Positions 33,768 through 41,704 are shown, counted from the first letter of the stretch. The stretch: DNA of 60,623 nucleotides from Acidaminococcus sp050873445 (GCF_050873445.1 NZ_JBNMIU010000008.1:1-60623), one strand, 5' to 3'. Numbers and translations are program-made. Notes: generated by a model not told the origin, from the letters alone.

Positions 33768-33971
33768 ATGGTGAAAAAGAGTAAGTACCACAATTGTCTT
33801 TGTTGTGGGGAGGGTGTTGTAGAAGGAAACCAACTCTATGATATTTGTGGTGTTTGTGGATGGGAAGACGATCCTGTACAGGCGGAAAATCCTGATTTCC
33901 CTGGTGGTGCCAATAAAATGTCTCTGAATGAAGCCCGTAAGGCTTGGAAGCAAGGAAAGGAAGTCATTTAA
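33768..33971 (+). CDS. Small cysteine-rich CPCC-type protein
   Basis: This 67-residue protein matches the small cysteine-rich CPCC family: two zinc-knuckle-like pairs, NCLCCGEGVV and YDICGVCGWEDDPVQ, followed by the conserved PDFPGGANKMSLNEAR. It probably binds zinc; the function is unknown. The start ATG follows CGAGGAG by 9 nt. It is isolated in repeat-rich DNA, and its AT-rich coding style differs from its neighbours, which suggests acquisition. Confidence 0.8.
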   Translation: MVKKSKYHNCLCCGEGVVEGNQLYDICGVCGWEDDPVQAENPDFPGGANKMSLNEARKAWKQGKEVI

Positions 33972-34389
33972 AGTGGATTTGCAATCTAAATGCAACAACA
34001 GCATAAAATAGAAATGACACATATGAAATTCCACAATGAAGATTGCCGGACCATCAGGCACCGGGGGAATTTCGTGGAAATCGAAGATCGAGACGAGGCT
34101 GTCAGCGAGGGGTATGTTCCCTGCCAGGTTTGTCATCTATGAGGCAAGGGATTGGCTCACCGGGCGACACGGCTGCGCCGGTCTTGGTAAGCCACTACGA
34201 ATGGATGCGTACCATTGGCTGGTTGTCGAACAATCGATGCCAGATCGAACTATTAACAACTGAAACAGCCCTGCCGGGCGACTTGGGCTCGGACGCCCCT
34301 TTACGGGTCGTCCCTACGAATGGGATACGAACCTTTGGCGTTATGCCGATCTTCTAACCACTAATCACTAATCATCACTACCCACTAAA
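33972..34389. repeat. Gene-free repeat region with two diverged copies and a heptamer array
   Basis: This stretch of about 420 bp has no credible gene. It holds two diverged direct copies (about 34160-34225 and 34274-34345), each beginning CCGGGCGAC and ending CTACGAATGG plus a related tail. It ends with heptamers CACTAAT, CACTAAT, CACTACC and CACTAAA (34359-34372 and 34376-34389), of the same family as at 43416 and 44238. Two small open frames here overlap each other and lack ribosome binding sites. Confidence 0.65.
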
Positions 34390-34424
34390 AAATAAGGCCG
34401 CCATCGAGGCAGCCTTATTTTTCA
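34389..34424 (-). terminator. Terminator after fprA
   Basis: A 14-nt arm (34389-34402) pairs with 34408-34421 with one mismatch; A and T runs flank both sides, so it can act in both directions. It ends the minus-strand fprA transcript. Confidence 0.88.
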
Positions 34425-34427
34425 TCT

Positions 34428-35645
34428 TCATTTCTTTTTTTCTTTCATGGAGCTGATGAGTGCATCCACCAGGTCGTCCATGCTCCGTTCCTGGCCTCCG
34501 GTCATCCGGGAGTTGATGGTCACGCCGTCCTGGAGCACGGTCATGGCCTTCATGTTACTTTCCAGGAAGTCGGTCATCAGGCCGCCCACCGTGCAGGCCC
34601 AGGAGCCATTTTCGATGATGCCCACGATCCGCTTCTGCAGGTTCAGGGCTTTCATGTCTTCCAGGAAGCTCAGCATTTTGGGATAGATGCCCAGATTGTA
34701 AGTTACGGAAGCCAGCACCAGGTGGCTGTACTTGAAAGCATCGGAAATCAGATAGGAAATATCTGTTTTGGACACATCGTACATATGGATACGGGTCATG
34801 CCCTTTTCCGCCAGCTTGGCCGCCAGTACGGAAGCAGTGCTTTCCGTGTTGCCGTACATGGAAGCATAGACCAGCAGCACGCCTTTTTCTTCCGGTTCAT
34901 AGGTGGCCCAGTGCACGTATTTGTCCAGCAGGTAGGGGATGTTGTTCCGCCATACCGGACCATGCAGCGGGCAGATCATCTTAATGTCCAGCTGGCTGGC
35001 CTTGCCCAAAAGGTCCATGACGAAGGGGCCGTATTTGCCCACGATATTGGTGTAGTACCGGCGGGCATCATCCAGCCAGTCCCGGTCAAAATCCACTTCG
35101 TCGTTGAAAATCCGGCCGCCCAGGGCTCCGAAGGAACCGAAGGCATCGGCAGAGAACAGGGTTCCGGTGGTCAAATCGAAGGAAACCATGGCTTCCGGCC
35201 AGTGAACCATGGGAGCAGCCACAAAGGCGATGGTGTGTTTTCCGAATTTCCGGGTGTCGCCTTCCCTGACTACCACCTTTTTTTCGTCTTCCATCCGGTA
35301 CCCGAACTGGTCCATCAGGGTAAAGGCCTGCTCATTGCTGATGACCACAGTTTCCGGGTGGCGCAGCAGCACTTCTTCAATGGAGGCGGCATGATCCGGT
35401 TCCACGTGGTTGATCACCAGGTAATCCAGTTTGCGGCCCTTCAGTACGCCTTCCACATTTTCCAGGAACTGCCTGCACACGGACCAGTCGGCCGTATCGA
35501 ACAGAACGGTTTTTTCGTCCAGCAGAAGGTATGAGTTATAGGATACGCCCCGGGGAATGGGGTGGATGTTTTCGAACAGTGCCAAACGGCGGTCATCGGC
35601 ACCGACCCAGTACAAGTCTTTGGTTAATTGTCTAACGCATTCCAT
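34428..35645 (-). CDS. fprA: Flavodiiron protein (FprA/ROO type)
   Basis: This 405-residue flavodiiron protein reduces O2 to water (or NO to N2O) using electrons usually delivered by rubredoxin. The metallo-beta-lactamase-like domain has the diiron ligand motif NHVEPDHAASIEE, with later His/Asp ligands around MVHWPEAM and CPLHGPVW. The C-terminal flavodoxin domain (from about residue 255) has the FMN loop YASMYGNTEST. It starts only 16 nt after the acyl-CoA dehydrogenase/EtfA/rubredoxin fusion on the same strand, with AAAAGGAG in the gap, so the two are co-transcribed. The fusion's rubredoxin domain is therefore its likely donor. Confidence 0.95.
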   Translation of the reverse strand: MECVRQLTKDLYWVGADDRRLALFENIHPIPRGVSYNSYLLLDEKTVLFDTADWSVCRQFLENVEGVLKGRKLDYLVINHVEPDHAASIEEVLLRHPETVVISNEQAFTLMDQFGYRMEDEKKVVVREGDTRKFGKHTIAFVAAPMVHWPEAMVSFDLTTGTLFSADAFGSFGALGGRIFNDEVDFDRDWLDDARRYYTNIVGKYGPFVMDLLGKASQLDIKMICPLHGPVWRNNIPYLLDKYVHWATYEPEEKGVLLVYASMYGNTESTASVLAAKLAEKGMTRIHMYDVSKTDISYLISDAFKYSHLVLASVTYNLGIYPKMLSFLEDMKALNLQKRIVGIIENGSWACTVGGLMTDFLESNMKAMTVLQDGVTINSRMTGGQERSMDDLVDALISSMKEKKK

Positions 35646-35661
35646 AGTTACGCTCCTTTTC

Positions 35662-37569
35662 TCACTTTACGGCTACGAATTCGGACTTGGCAGAGTTGCA
35701 CAGCGGGCAGACCCAGTCTTCTGGAAGATCCTGGAACCTGGTGCCCGGTTTAACATCCGCATCAGGATCTCCCAGCTCCGGGTTGTATTCATACCCACAG
35801 CCCTTGCAGACGTAACGGCCTTCCGGCATATCCTTCAGGATCAGCGGCTTCTTCATCTTTACCATGGGAGGAGCCGGCTTCTTGGGCTGGCCGTTGTTGA
35901 GGGCTTTGGCCAGGAGCGGCAGGATCACCTTTACGTCGCCTACGATACCGTAGTCACAGTTCTTGAAAATGGGAGCGCCGGCGTTGCTGTTGATGGCTAC
36001 GATCGTGGTAGCATTTTTGATGCCTTTCAGGTGCTGCACGGCTCCGGAGATGCCGCAGGCAATGTACAGGTTGCCATTGAACTTCTGGCCGCTCATGCCC
36101 ACATACCGGTCGATGGGTACGTACTGCAGCGTCTCAGCCACAGGACGGGAGGAGCCTACAGCGGCACCGGCCTGTCTGGCCAGTTCTTCAATCAGCTTCA
36201 TGTTGGCTTTTTCACCGATGCCCTTGCCGGCGCTGACCACCCGTTCCGCATCGGAAATCGGGGTGTCGACGGGGATGCCTACGGTAAAGTCATAGCCGTC
36301 GTCTTTCAGAGCCTGGACCAATGCCGCCACTTGTTCTTCCGGCGTGCCATCCTTGAAAATCTGTTTCTTGCGGGAGCCGGTGACAGCTGCATTTTGCCTG
36401 GGAGCACCGCCATGTTTGGCTACGGACATCTTGTCGGTGATGTGAGAAGCGATGACTACCCGCTGGATTTCGTTGGTGCCTTCGTAAATCGTGGTGATCT
36501 TGGCGTCACGATAGAATCGTTCCACATCCATGCCTTTCAGGTAACCGGTACCGCCGAATATCTGCAGGGCATCGTTGGTGATGGAGACGGCGGCGTCAGA
36601 TGCGTACATCTTGGCCATGGCGCTTTCCATGCCGTACTCCTGATGGTTCTGCTTCAGTTCTGCGGCGCTGTAGACCAGGAACCGGGCTGCCCGCAGTTTG
36701 GTGGCCATGTCAGCCAGCTTGAAAGATATGCCCTGGTTCTGGCAGATGGGGGCGTTGAACTGGATCCGTTCCTTGGAGTAGTTCAGGGCGGCTTCGTAGG
36801 CGCCCTGGGCAATACCCAGTGCCTGGGCAGCAATTCCGATGCGGCCGCCGTCCAGGGTTGCCATGGCGATCTTGAAACCCTGGCCCCGTTTGCCCAGGAG
36901 GTTCTCTTTGGGAACCTTTACGTTGTTGAAGAGCAGTTCAGCCGTAGCGGAGGAGCGGATGCCCAGTTTGTCGTAATGGTCGCCGAAGGTGAAGCCCGGC
37001 ATGCCCTTTTCTACAATAAAGGCGCTGATGCCCCGGGTACCCTTGCCCGGTTCCGTTACGGCAAACACCACGTAAGTATCTGCCTTGCCGGCGTTGGTGA
37101 TGAAAATCTTATTGCCGTTCAGGATCCAGCTGGTGCCGTCGAAGACAGCAGTGGTTTCTGTTTCACCGGCATCGGACCCGGCGTTGGGTTCGGTCAGTCC
37201 GAAGGCACCGATCTTTTTGCCGGAAGCCAGGGGCACCAGATATTTCCGTTTCTGTTCTTCGGTACCGAATGCGAAAATGGGGTAGGAACCCAGGGAAACG
37301 TGGGCGGATAGAATCACCCCTGCACCGCCGTCTACACGAGCCAGTTCTTCTACGGCGATGGCATAGTCGATATAGTCCAGACCGGCACCGCCATATTCTT
37401 TGGGGAAGGGGATACCCATCAGGCCCATTTCGCCCATTTCTTTTACCTGTTCATCGGGGAATTTGTTTTCCTTGTCCAGCATGAACGCAACGGGTTTGAT
37501 TTTGGATTCTGCAAAACCGCGGACTGTAGCGCGGAATTCTTCATGATCCTGTGTGGTGGTGAATAACAT
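35662..37569 (-). CDS. Acyl-CoA dehydrogenase / EtfA C-domain / rubredoxin fusion
   Basis: This 635-residue protein joins three redox modules. Residues 1-382 are a complete acyl-CoA dehydrogenase (FGLTEPNAGSDAG, FAD contact NGNKIFITNAG, catalytic Glu about 363 in YEGTNEIQR). Residues about 443-553 match the C-terminal FAD domain of electron-transfer flavoprotein alpha, including LYIACGISGAVQHLKG. Residues about 586-632 are rubredoxin, with CKGC (588, 591) and CPLC (621, 624). The EtfA N-terminal domain and EtfB are absent. ATG 37569 with GAGGAGG upstream is chosen over 37590. It is co-transcribed with fprA. The acyl substrate is unknown. The fusion suggests internal electron flow from acyl-CoA through two FADs to the rubredoxin iron. 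Confidence 0.94.
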   Translation of the reverse strand: MLFTTTQDHEEFRATVRGFAESKIKPVAFMLDKENKFPDEQVKEMGEMGLMGIPFPKEYGGAGLDYIDYAIAVEELARVDGGAGVILSAHVSLGSYPIFAFGTEEQKRKYLVPLASGKKIGAFGLTEPNAGSDAGETETTAVFDGTSWILNGNKIFITNAGKADTYVVFAVTEPGKGTRGISAFIVEKGMPGFTFGDHYDKLGIRSSATAELLFNNVKVPKENLLGKRGQGFKIAMATLDGGRIGIAAQALGIAQGAYEAALNYSKERIQFNAPICQNQGISFKLADMATKLRAARFLVYSAAELKQNHQEYGMESAMAKMYASDAAVSITNDALQIFGGTGYLKGMDVERFYRDAKITTIYEGTNEIQRVVIASHITDKMSVAKHGGAPRQNAAVTGSRKKQIFKDGTPEEQVAALVQALKDDGYDFTVGIPVDTPISDAERVVSAGKGIGEKANMKLIEELARQAGAAVGSSRPVAETLQYVPIDRYVGMSGQKFNGNLYIACGISGAVQHLKGIKNATTIVAINSNAGAPIFKNCDYGIVGDVKVILPLLAKALNNGQPKKPAPPMVKMKKPLILKDMPEGRYVCKGCGYEYNPELGDPDADVKPGTRFQDLPEDWVCPLCNSAKSEFVAVK

Positions 37570-37672
37570 GGTACTACCTCCTCTTATCATAAAAGTGGAA
37601 AATCATTTACGTGATGACAAGACTAAAAACAAGAATTAAATTATTTTAATAATTATTATATCTTACAATCAA

Positions 37673-37701
37673 ATAGTACTCTTTTCTGATACGTTTGTCA
37701 A
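37673..37701 (-). promoter_or_regulatory. Promoter of the acyl-CoA dehydrogenase fusion / fprA operon
   Basis: On the minus strand TTGACA (37701-37696) and TACTAT (37678-37673) are 17 nt apart. The following leader of about 100 nt is very AT-rich (37620-37670). Confidence 0.7.
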
Positions 37702-37725
37702 TGGAAAAATCAGATGAAAGCTGAC

Positions 37726-37759
37726 AAAAAATAAGACGCCTTTCGGCGCCTCATTTTTT
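37726..37759 (-). terminator. Terminator after the feoB-associated gene
   Basis: A stem with two mismatches around a TTTC loop has A/T runs on both sides. It overlaps the stop codon of the 45-residue protein gene. Confidence 0.75.
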
Positions 37760-37888
37760 ATGACACAACCCGCAGCTGCCGCAATTGCCGCCGCAGGAAC
37801 TCTTTCCGTTTTTATGGTCCCGGTACATGGAGCGGATCACGGCCGCTACAATGATGAGCAGGACCATTCCTACGATGAACGTGCCCAT
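37751..37888 (-). CDS. FeoB-associated Cys-rich membrane protein
   Basis: This 45-residue protein begins with a single membrane helix (MGTFIVGMVLLIIVAAVI), then a short basic linker and a cysteine-rich tail, CGGNCGSCGLCHKK, ending at the C-terminus. That pattern and the place just downstream of feoB match the FeoB-associated Cys-rich membrane proteins of Firmicutes, thought to help ferrous iron transport. The ATG has AAAGGAG 7-8 nt upstream. A hairpin separates it from feoB, so it may be less abundant in the transcript. Confidence 0.85.
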   Translation of the reverse strand: MGTFIVGMVLLIIVAAVIRSMYRDHKNGKSSCGGNCGSCGLCHKK

Positions 37889-37914
37889 AAAAACATCTCC
37901 TTTTCAAGTAAGCC

Positions 37915-37945
37915 AAAGGGAGGTACCCTCTGGATACCTCCCTTT
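37915..37945 (-). terminator. Hairpin between feoB and the Cys-rich protein gene
   Basis: A 14-nt arm (37915-37928) pairs with 37932-37945 with one mismatch. There is no long T run on the minus strand, so it is more likely a processing or partial termination site. Confidence 0.6.
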
Positions 37946-37956
37946 CGTATATATCA

Positions 37957-40122
37957 TCAGTCAATCACATCTGCCGTATCTTCGATCTTGATTTCTCCGT
38001 TGTATTTGGGAGCCGGACGCAGCAGCAGGTAAACCATGACAGCCAGTACCACACAGGCAGCAGCCGTACCCAGGGTGAAAGCACCGGTAGAGATGAAGCT
38101 GCCGAACTGGTAGAACATCAGGGCCATGCAGTAAGCAAAACCGCACTGGTACCCGATGGCAATCAGGGTCCATTTGCCGCTGTTCATTTCTCTCCGGATG
38201 GCACCCATAGCGGCTACGCAGGGAGCACACAGCAGGTTGAATACCAGGAAGGAATAAGCACTCAGCACGGAGAAGTCCTGAGCAAAGGTACCCCAGAATT
38301 CTTCGCCGTCTTCAGCGGCATCAGCCAGTCCATACAGGATGCCGAAGGTACCTACCAGGTTTTCCTTGGCAATCAGGCCGGTGAAAGCAGCCACAGCGGC
38401 TTTCCAGTCGCCCCAGCCCAGCGGGGAGAAGAGCCAGGCGATTTTGTTGCCCAGGAAGGCCAGGATGGATTCGTTCAGGGCATCTTCATCCAGCATGGCG
38501 AAGGCGCCGTCCTCCCAGCCAAAGCTGGACAGGAACCACACCAGGATGGTGGACAGCAGGATTACGGTACCGGCCTTCTTGATGAAGGAGGAGCTCCGTT
38601 CCCAGACGCTGCGGCCGATGTTGCCCAGGGTGGGCATATGGTAGGGGGGCAGTTCCATGACGAAAGGCGCAGGATCCCCCGCGAACAGTTTGGTCTTTTT
38701 CAGGATGATGCCGGAAATGATGATGGAGAAGATCCCTACGAAGTAGGCGGAAGGAGCAACCCACCATTCTCCATCGAAGTAAGCACCGGCAATCAGAGCG
38801 ATGATCGGCATCTTGGCGGAGCAGGGGATCATGGTGGTGGTCATGATGGTCATACGGCGGTCGGACTGGTTCTCGATGGTACGGGAAGCCATGATACCGG
38901 GCACGCCGCAACCGGAACCAATCAGCATGGGGATGAAGGATTTGCCGGACAGACCGAATTTCCGGAACGCACGGTCCAGGATGAAAGCGATACGGGCCAT
39001 GTAGCCGCAGGCTTCCAGGAAGGCCAGGAAAATGAACAGGACGACCATTTGCGGTACAAAACCCAGGACGGCGCCCACACCGGAAATGATACCATCGACT
39101 ACCAGGCCGTGCAGCCAGTCGGCTACACCCAGGCTGTCCATGAAGTCGTCAGCAGCCGGGATCAGGATATCCCCGAACAGGGTATCATTCACCCAGTCCG
39201 TAGCATCGCCGCCGATGGTGGTCACGGAAATGTAATAAACCAGGAACATGATGGCAGCGAAAATGGGGAGGGCCAGCCACCGGTTGGTCACGATTTTATC
39301 GATCTTATCGGAAGTGGTCAGTTTGCCTTTGCTCTTCTTGATGTTGCATTCACCGATGATGGAGCTGATGTATTTGTACCGTTCGTTGGTGATGATGGAT
39401 TCAGAATCATCGTCCAGTTCCTGCTCCACGGCTTCGATGTCGCCGTCGATGTGGTCAAGGACGGACTGGGGCAGCTTCAGGGCTTCCTGTACTTTGTCAT
39501 CCCGTTCGAACAGCTTGATCACATACCACCGTTCCTGATGGGCGGGCAGCATGCCCTGGGTGGCTTCTTCGATGTGGGCAAGGGCATGTTCCACCGGACC
39601 GTCGAAGGAGTGTTTGCTGACCATGACCTGCTGGTGCTTGGCTACTTTGGCAGCCAGGTCAGCAGCTTCCTTGATGCCTTCGCCGGTACGGGCGGAGATT
39701 TCAATCACCGGGCAGCCCATCCGCTGGCTCAGTTTGTCGATGTTGATGATATCGCCGCTTTCCCGGACCATATCCATCATGTTCACGGCCATGACCATGG
39801 GGATACCCAGTTCAGCCAGCTGGGTGGACAGGTACAGGTTCCGTTCCAGGTTGGTGCCGTCCACGATGTTCAGGATGGCATCCGGCCGTTCTTTGACCAG
39901 ATACGTACGGGATACTACTTCTTCCAGGGTGTACGGGGAAAGAGAGTAGATGCCGGGCAGGTCCTGGATGATCACATCCGGATGACCGGTCAGTTTCCCT
40001 TCCTTTTTTTCTACGGTAACACCGGGCCAGTTGCCGACGAACTGGTTGGAACCAGTCAGGGCATTGAACAGGGTGGTTTTACCGGTGTTGGGGTTGCCGG
40101 CAAGGGCAATCTTGAATTCCAT
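37957..40122 (-). CDS. feoB: Ferrous iron transporter FeoB
   Basis: FeoB imports Fe2+ across the cytoplasmic membrane. The 721-residue protein has an N-terminal G domain (G1 GNPNTGKTT, G3 DLPGIYSL, G4 NMMD), a helical regulatory linker (about residues 170-270), and a C-terminal membrane domain with two Gate repeats, in which GSGCGVPGIMASRTI and the cysteine-containing LLCAPCVAAMGAIRREM are visible. It follows two feoA genes and precedes a small Cys-rich protein gene. A GTTAG-N6-CTAACA dyad lies in the 78-bp gap before it. Confidence 0.97.
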   Translation of the reverse strand: MEFKIALAGNPNTGKTTLFNALTGSNQFVGNWPGVTVEKKEGKLTGHPDVIIQDLPGIYSLSPYTLEEVVSRTYLVKERPDAILNIVDGTNLERNLYLSTQLAELGIPMVMAVNMMDMVRESGDIINIDKLSQRMGCPVIEISARTGEGIKEAADLAAKVAKHQQVMVSKHSFDGPVEHALAHIEEATQGMLPAHQERWYVIKLFERDDKVQEALKLPQSVLDHIDGDIEAVEQELDDDSESIITNERYKYISSIIGECNIKKSKGKLTTSDKIDKIVTNRWLALPIFAAIMFLVYYISVTTIGGDATDWVNDTLFGDILIPAADDFMDSLGVADWLHGLVVDGIISGVGAVLGFVPQMVVLFIFLAFLEACGYMARIAFILDRAFRKFGLSGKSFIPMLIGSGCGVPGIMASRTIENQSDRRMTIMTTTMIPCSAKMPIIALIAGAYFDGEWWVAPSAYFVGIFSIIISGIILKKTKLFAGDPAPFVMELPPYHMPTLGNIGRSVWERSSSFIKKAGTVILLSTILVWFLSSFGWEDGAFAMLDEDALNESILAFLGNKIAWLFSPLGWGDWKAAVAAFTGLIAKENLVGTFGILYGLADAAEDGEEFWGTFAQDFSVLSAYSFLVFNLLCAPCVAAMGAIRREMNSGKWTLIAIGYQCGFAYCMALMFYQFGSFISTGAFTLGTAAACVVLAVMVYLLLRPAPKYNGEIKIEDTADVID

Positions 40123-40168
40123 GTAAAAATACCTTCTTTCTTTCCCAAATCTTACTTTAACAAAAATA

Positions 40169-40186
40169 AGTTAGAAATAACTAACA
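40169..40186 (-). promoter_or_regulatory. Dyad in the feoA-feoB gap
   Basis: AGTTAG-AAATAA-CTAACA has the same arms and 6-nt spacing as the dyad in the feo promoter at 40717. It is a candidate second iron-repressor site controlling feoB separately. Confidence 0.55.
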
Positions 40187-40200
40187 AAATGATAAAAATG

Positions 40201-40428
40201 TTACAGCTCTTTCACTTCTACCATTTCTGCGTCTGCTTTCCGCAGGGAAAGTTCATAACCGCGAACCGTCATTTCGACAGGATCTCCCAGAGGAGCCACT
40301 TTACGGATATGGATGGGAGTACCCTTGGTGATCCCCATGTCCATGATCCGGCGCTTGATGGCACCTGTGCCGTGCAGTTTCACGACTTCGTAATCTTTGC
40401 CCGTCTGGGCGTCTTTCAATGTAGCCAT
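40201..40428 (-). CDS. feoA: FeoA domain protein (second copy)
   Basis: This 75-residue FeoA protein is an SH3-like cytoplasmic partner of FeoB, with the typical IKRRIMDMGITKGTPIHIRK and PVEMTVRGYELSLRK stretches. It follows the first feoA gene by 22 bp and lies upstream of feoB. Two divergent FeoA proteins in tandem are common in anaerobic Firmicutes; how their roles differ is unknown. Confidence 0.94.
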   Translation of the reverse strand: MATLKDAQTGKDYEVVKLHGTGAIKRRIMDMGITKGTPIHIRKVAPLGDPVEMTVRGYELSLRKADAEMVEVKEL

Positions 40429-40450
40429 TGAATTTTCCCCTCCTATTATT

Positions 40451-40663
40451 TTATTGAACCATGATTTTTGCAGCCATTTCCATACTGATGGCTACCCGGG
40501 ATTCCCGGATGTTCAGGATGAGCCCGCTGGGCGTATGCTGTACGATGGAAATCACCGCACCCTGGGTGATGCCCAGGTTTTCCAGGTGGGTCCGTACCTT
40601 TGGAGAACCGCCTACCCGCTGGACTGTCAGAGACACGCCTTCATCCGCAAACGTTAAGGGCAT
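40451..40663 (-). CDS. feoA: FeoA domain protein (first copy)
   Basis: This 70-residue FeoA-type protein has HLENLGITQGAVISIV and the C-terminal NIRESRVAISMEMAAKI. ATG 40663, with AAGAGGT upstream, is preferred; the longer ORF start at 40744 overlaps the promoter. It is the first gene of the feo operon. It differs clearly in sequence from the second copy. Confidence 0.9.
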   Translation of the reverse strand: MPLTFADEGVSLTVQRVGGSPKVRTHLENLGITQGAVISIVQHTPSGLILNIRESRVAISMEMAAKIMVQ

Positions 40664-40715
40664 GATGCTACCTCTTTTCTCACTGAATTCATGGAAAGCA
40701 ACTTCCATACAGAGT

Positions 40716-40744
40716 ATGTTAGCACATACTAACAATCGAGTCAA
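40716..40744 (-). promoter_or_regulatory. feo operon promoter with embedded dyad
   Basis: On the minus strand TTGACT (40744-40739) and TAACAT (40721-40716) are 17 nt apart. The spacer is filled by TGTTAG-CACATA-CTAACA (40717-40734), an 18-bp dyad ideally placed for repression. TTAG/CTAA halves recall DtxR/IdeR-type iron boxes. Confidence 0.7.
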
Positions 40745-40758
40745 TGGGGTGTGACAAA

Positions 40759-40788
40759 AAAAGGAACTGCCGGGCGGCAGTTCCTTTT
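40759..40788 (-). terminator. Terminator after the DUF368 gene
   Basis: A perfect 13-bp stem (40759-40771 with 40776-40788) with a GGGC loop and flanking A/T runs separates DUF368 from the downstream feo promoter. Confidence 0.9.
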
Positions 40789-40807
40789 GAGATTTTCTTA
40801 TTCTTTC

Positions 40808-41704
40808 TTATCCTTCCGGATGCAGTTTCTTTTCTGTAAAGGCCTTCAGCCCGTTCAGGGCAGCCAGGAAAACGCCGCCCATCAGGAACCAGAACACGTG
40901 GAACGTATCCCAGGAAAGTGCAGGCTGAGGGACCTTCAGTGTGGTGGGACCCTGGGCGATGGCGTACAGGGAACCCACCATCAGTCCCAGGATGAAGTAC
41001 ACCATGGCAGCCCGGTGATTGTCCAGCGCATTCTTCACCAGTTTGATGATGCCTATGATGCCGGCCAGGATACCGCAGCCGAAGATACACAGCACCGGGA
41101 AGTAGGACAGGTTCATGTGCAGGGATTCCTTGATGGCGGTGATGACAGGTACGTACAATCCGAAGATCAGCAGCATGGTGGAACCACTGATGCCCGGCAG
41201 CACCATGGCACAGATGGCAATCATGGCGCAGACAAAGATGTACAGGGCCAGGAGAGGGGAAAGAGAGCCGATTTCCACGTTGGTGCCCTGACCGCCGGTG
41301 GGGTTCACAGCCGCAATGACCAGCACCAGGATAATGCCCAGGATCATGAAAAGGATCCGGCTGGTCCGCTGCAGACATTCCTTTTCTTCCTTAATAATAA
41401 GGGGAAGAGAAAAAATGGAAAAGCCCAGGAACAGGGAGCTGAGTTCGTAGATGTGGGAGGCAAACAGGCTGGCAATGACCAGGACTGAGGAACCCATGCC
41501 GATGAGCCAGCCCATCCCCAGTTTGCCCAGGAACCGGATGGCTTCTTTTTTCAGTTCCAGAGTGCCGTGGGTCAGCACATACAGGGAACCGATGAATTCA
41601 TCGTAGAAGCCCAGCACAAATGCAATGGTACCGCCGGAAACGCCGGGGACACTGTCGGCCAGGGCCATGCAGAAGCCCCGCACCATATTCAGGAACAGAT
41701 CCAT
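40808..41704 (-). CDS. DUF368 membrane protein (PopT-type undecaprenyl phosphate translocase)
   Basis: This 298-residue polytopic protein belongs to DUF368, a family recently linked (PopT) to flipping undecaprenyl phosphate back across the membrane for reuse in cell-wall synthesis. The paired family motifs DSVPGVSGGTIAF (N-terminal half) and VLPGISGSTMLL (C-terminal half) are visible, with about eight hydrophobic segments. The promoter region contains two palindromes (41729-41767). The lipid-carrier role comes from the family, not from this sequence. Confidence 0.9.
   Translation of the reverse strand: MDLFLNMVRGFCMALADSVPGVSGGTIAFVLGFYDEFIGSLYVLTHGTLELKKEAIRFLGKLGMGWLIGMGSSVLVIASLFASHIYELSSLFLGFSIFSLPLIIKEEKECLQRTSRILFMILGIILVLVIAAVNPTGGQGTNVEIGSLSPLLALYIFVCAMIAICAMVLPGISGSTMLLIFGLYVPVITAIKESLHMNLSYFPVLCIFGCGILAGIIGIIKLVKNALDNHRAAMVYFILGLMVGSLYAIAQGPTTLKVPQPALSWDTFHVFWFLMGGVFLAALNGLKAFTEKKLHPEG

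Noticed and set aside
34036..34357. Two overlapping small open frames (75 and 104 residues) after the CPCC gene
   Set aside because: No ribosome binding site, overlapping frames, and they coincide with diverged direct repeats, so they are probably non-coding.
40719..41378. 219-residue minus-strand frame rich in Pro/Arg/His
   Set aside because: It is an out-of-frame shadow of the DUF368 gene, with composition typical of a wrong frame.
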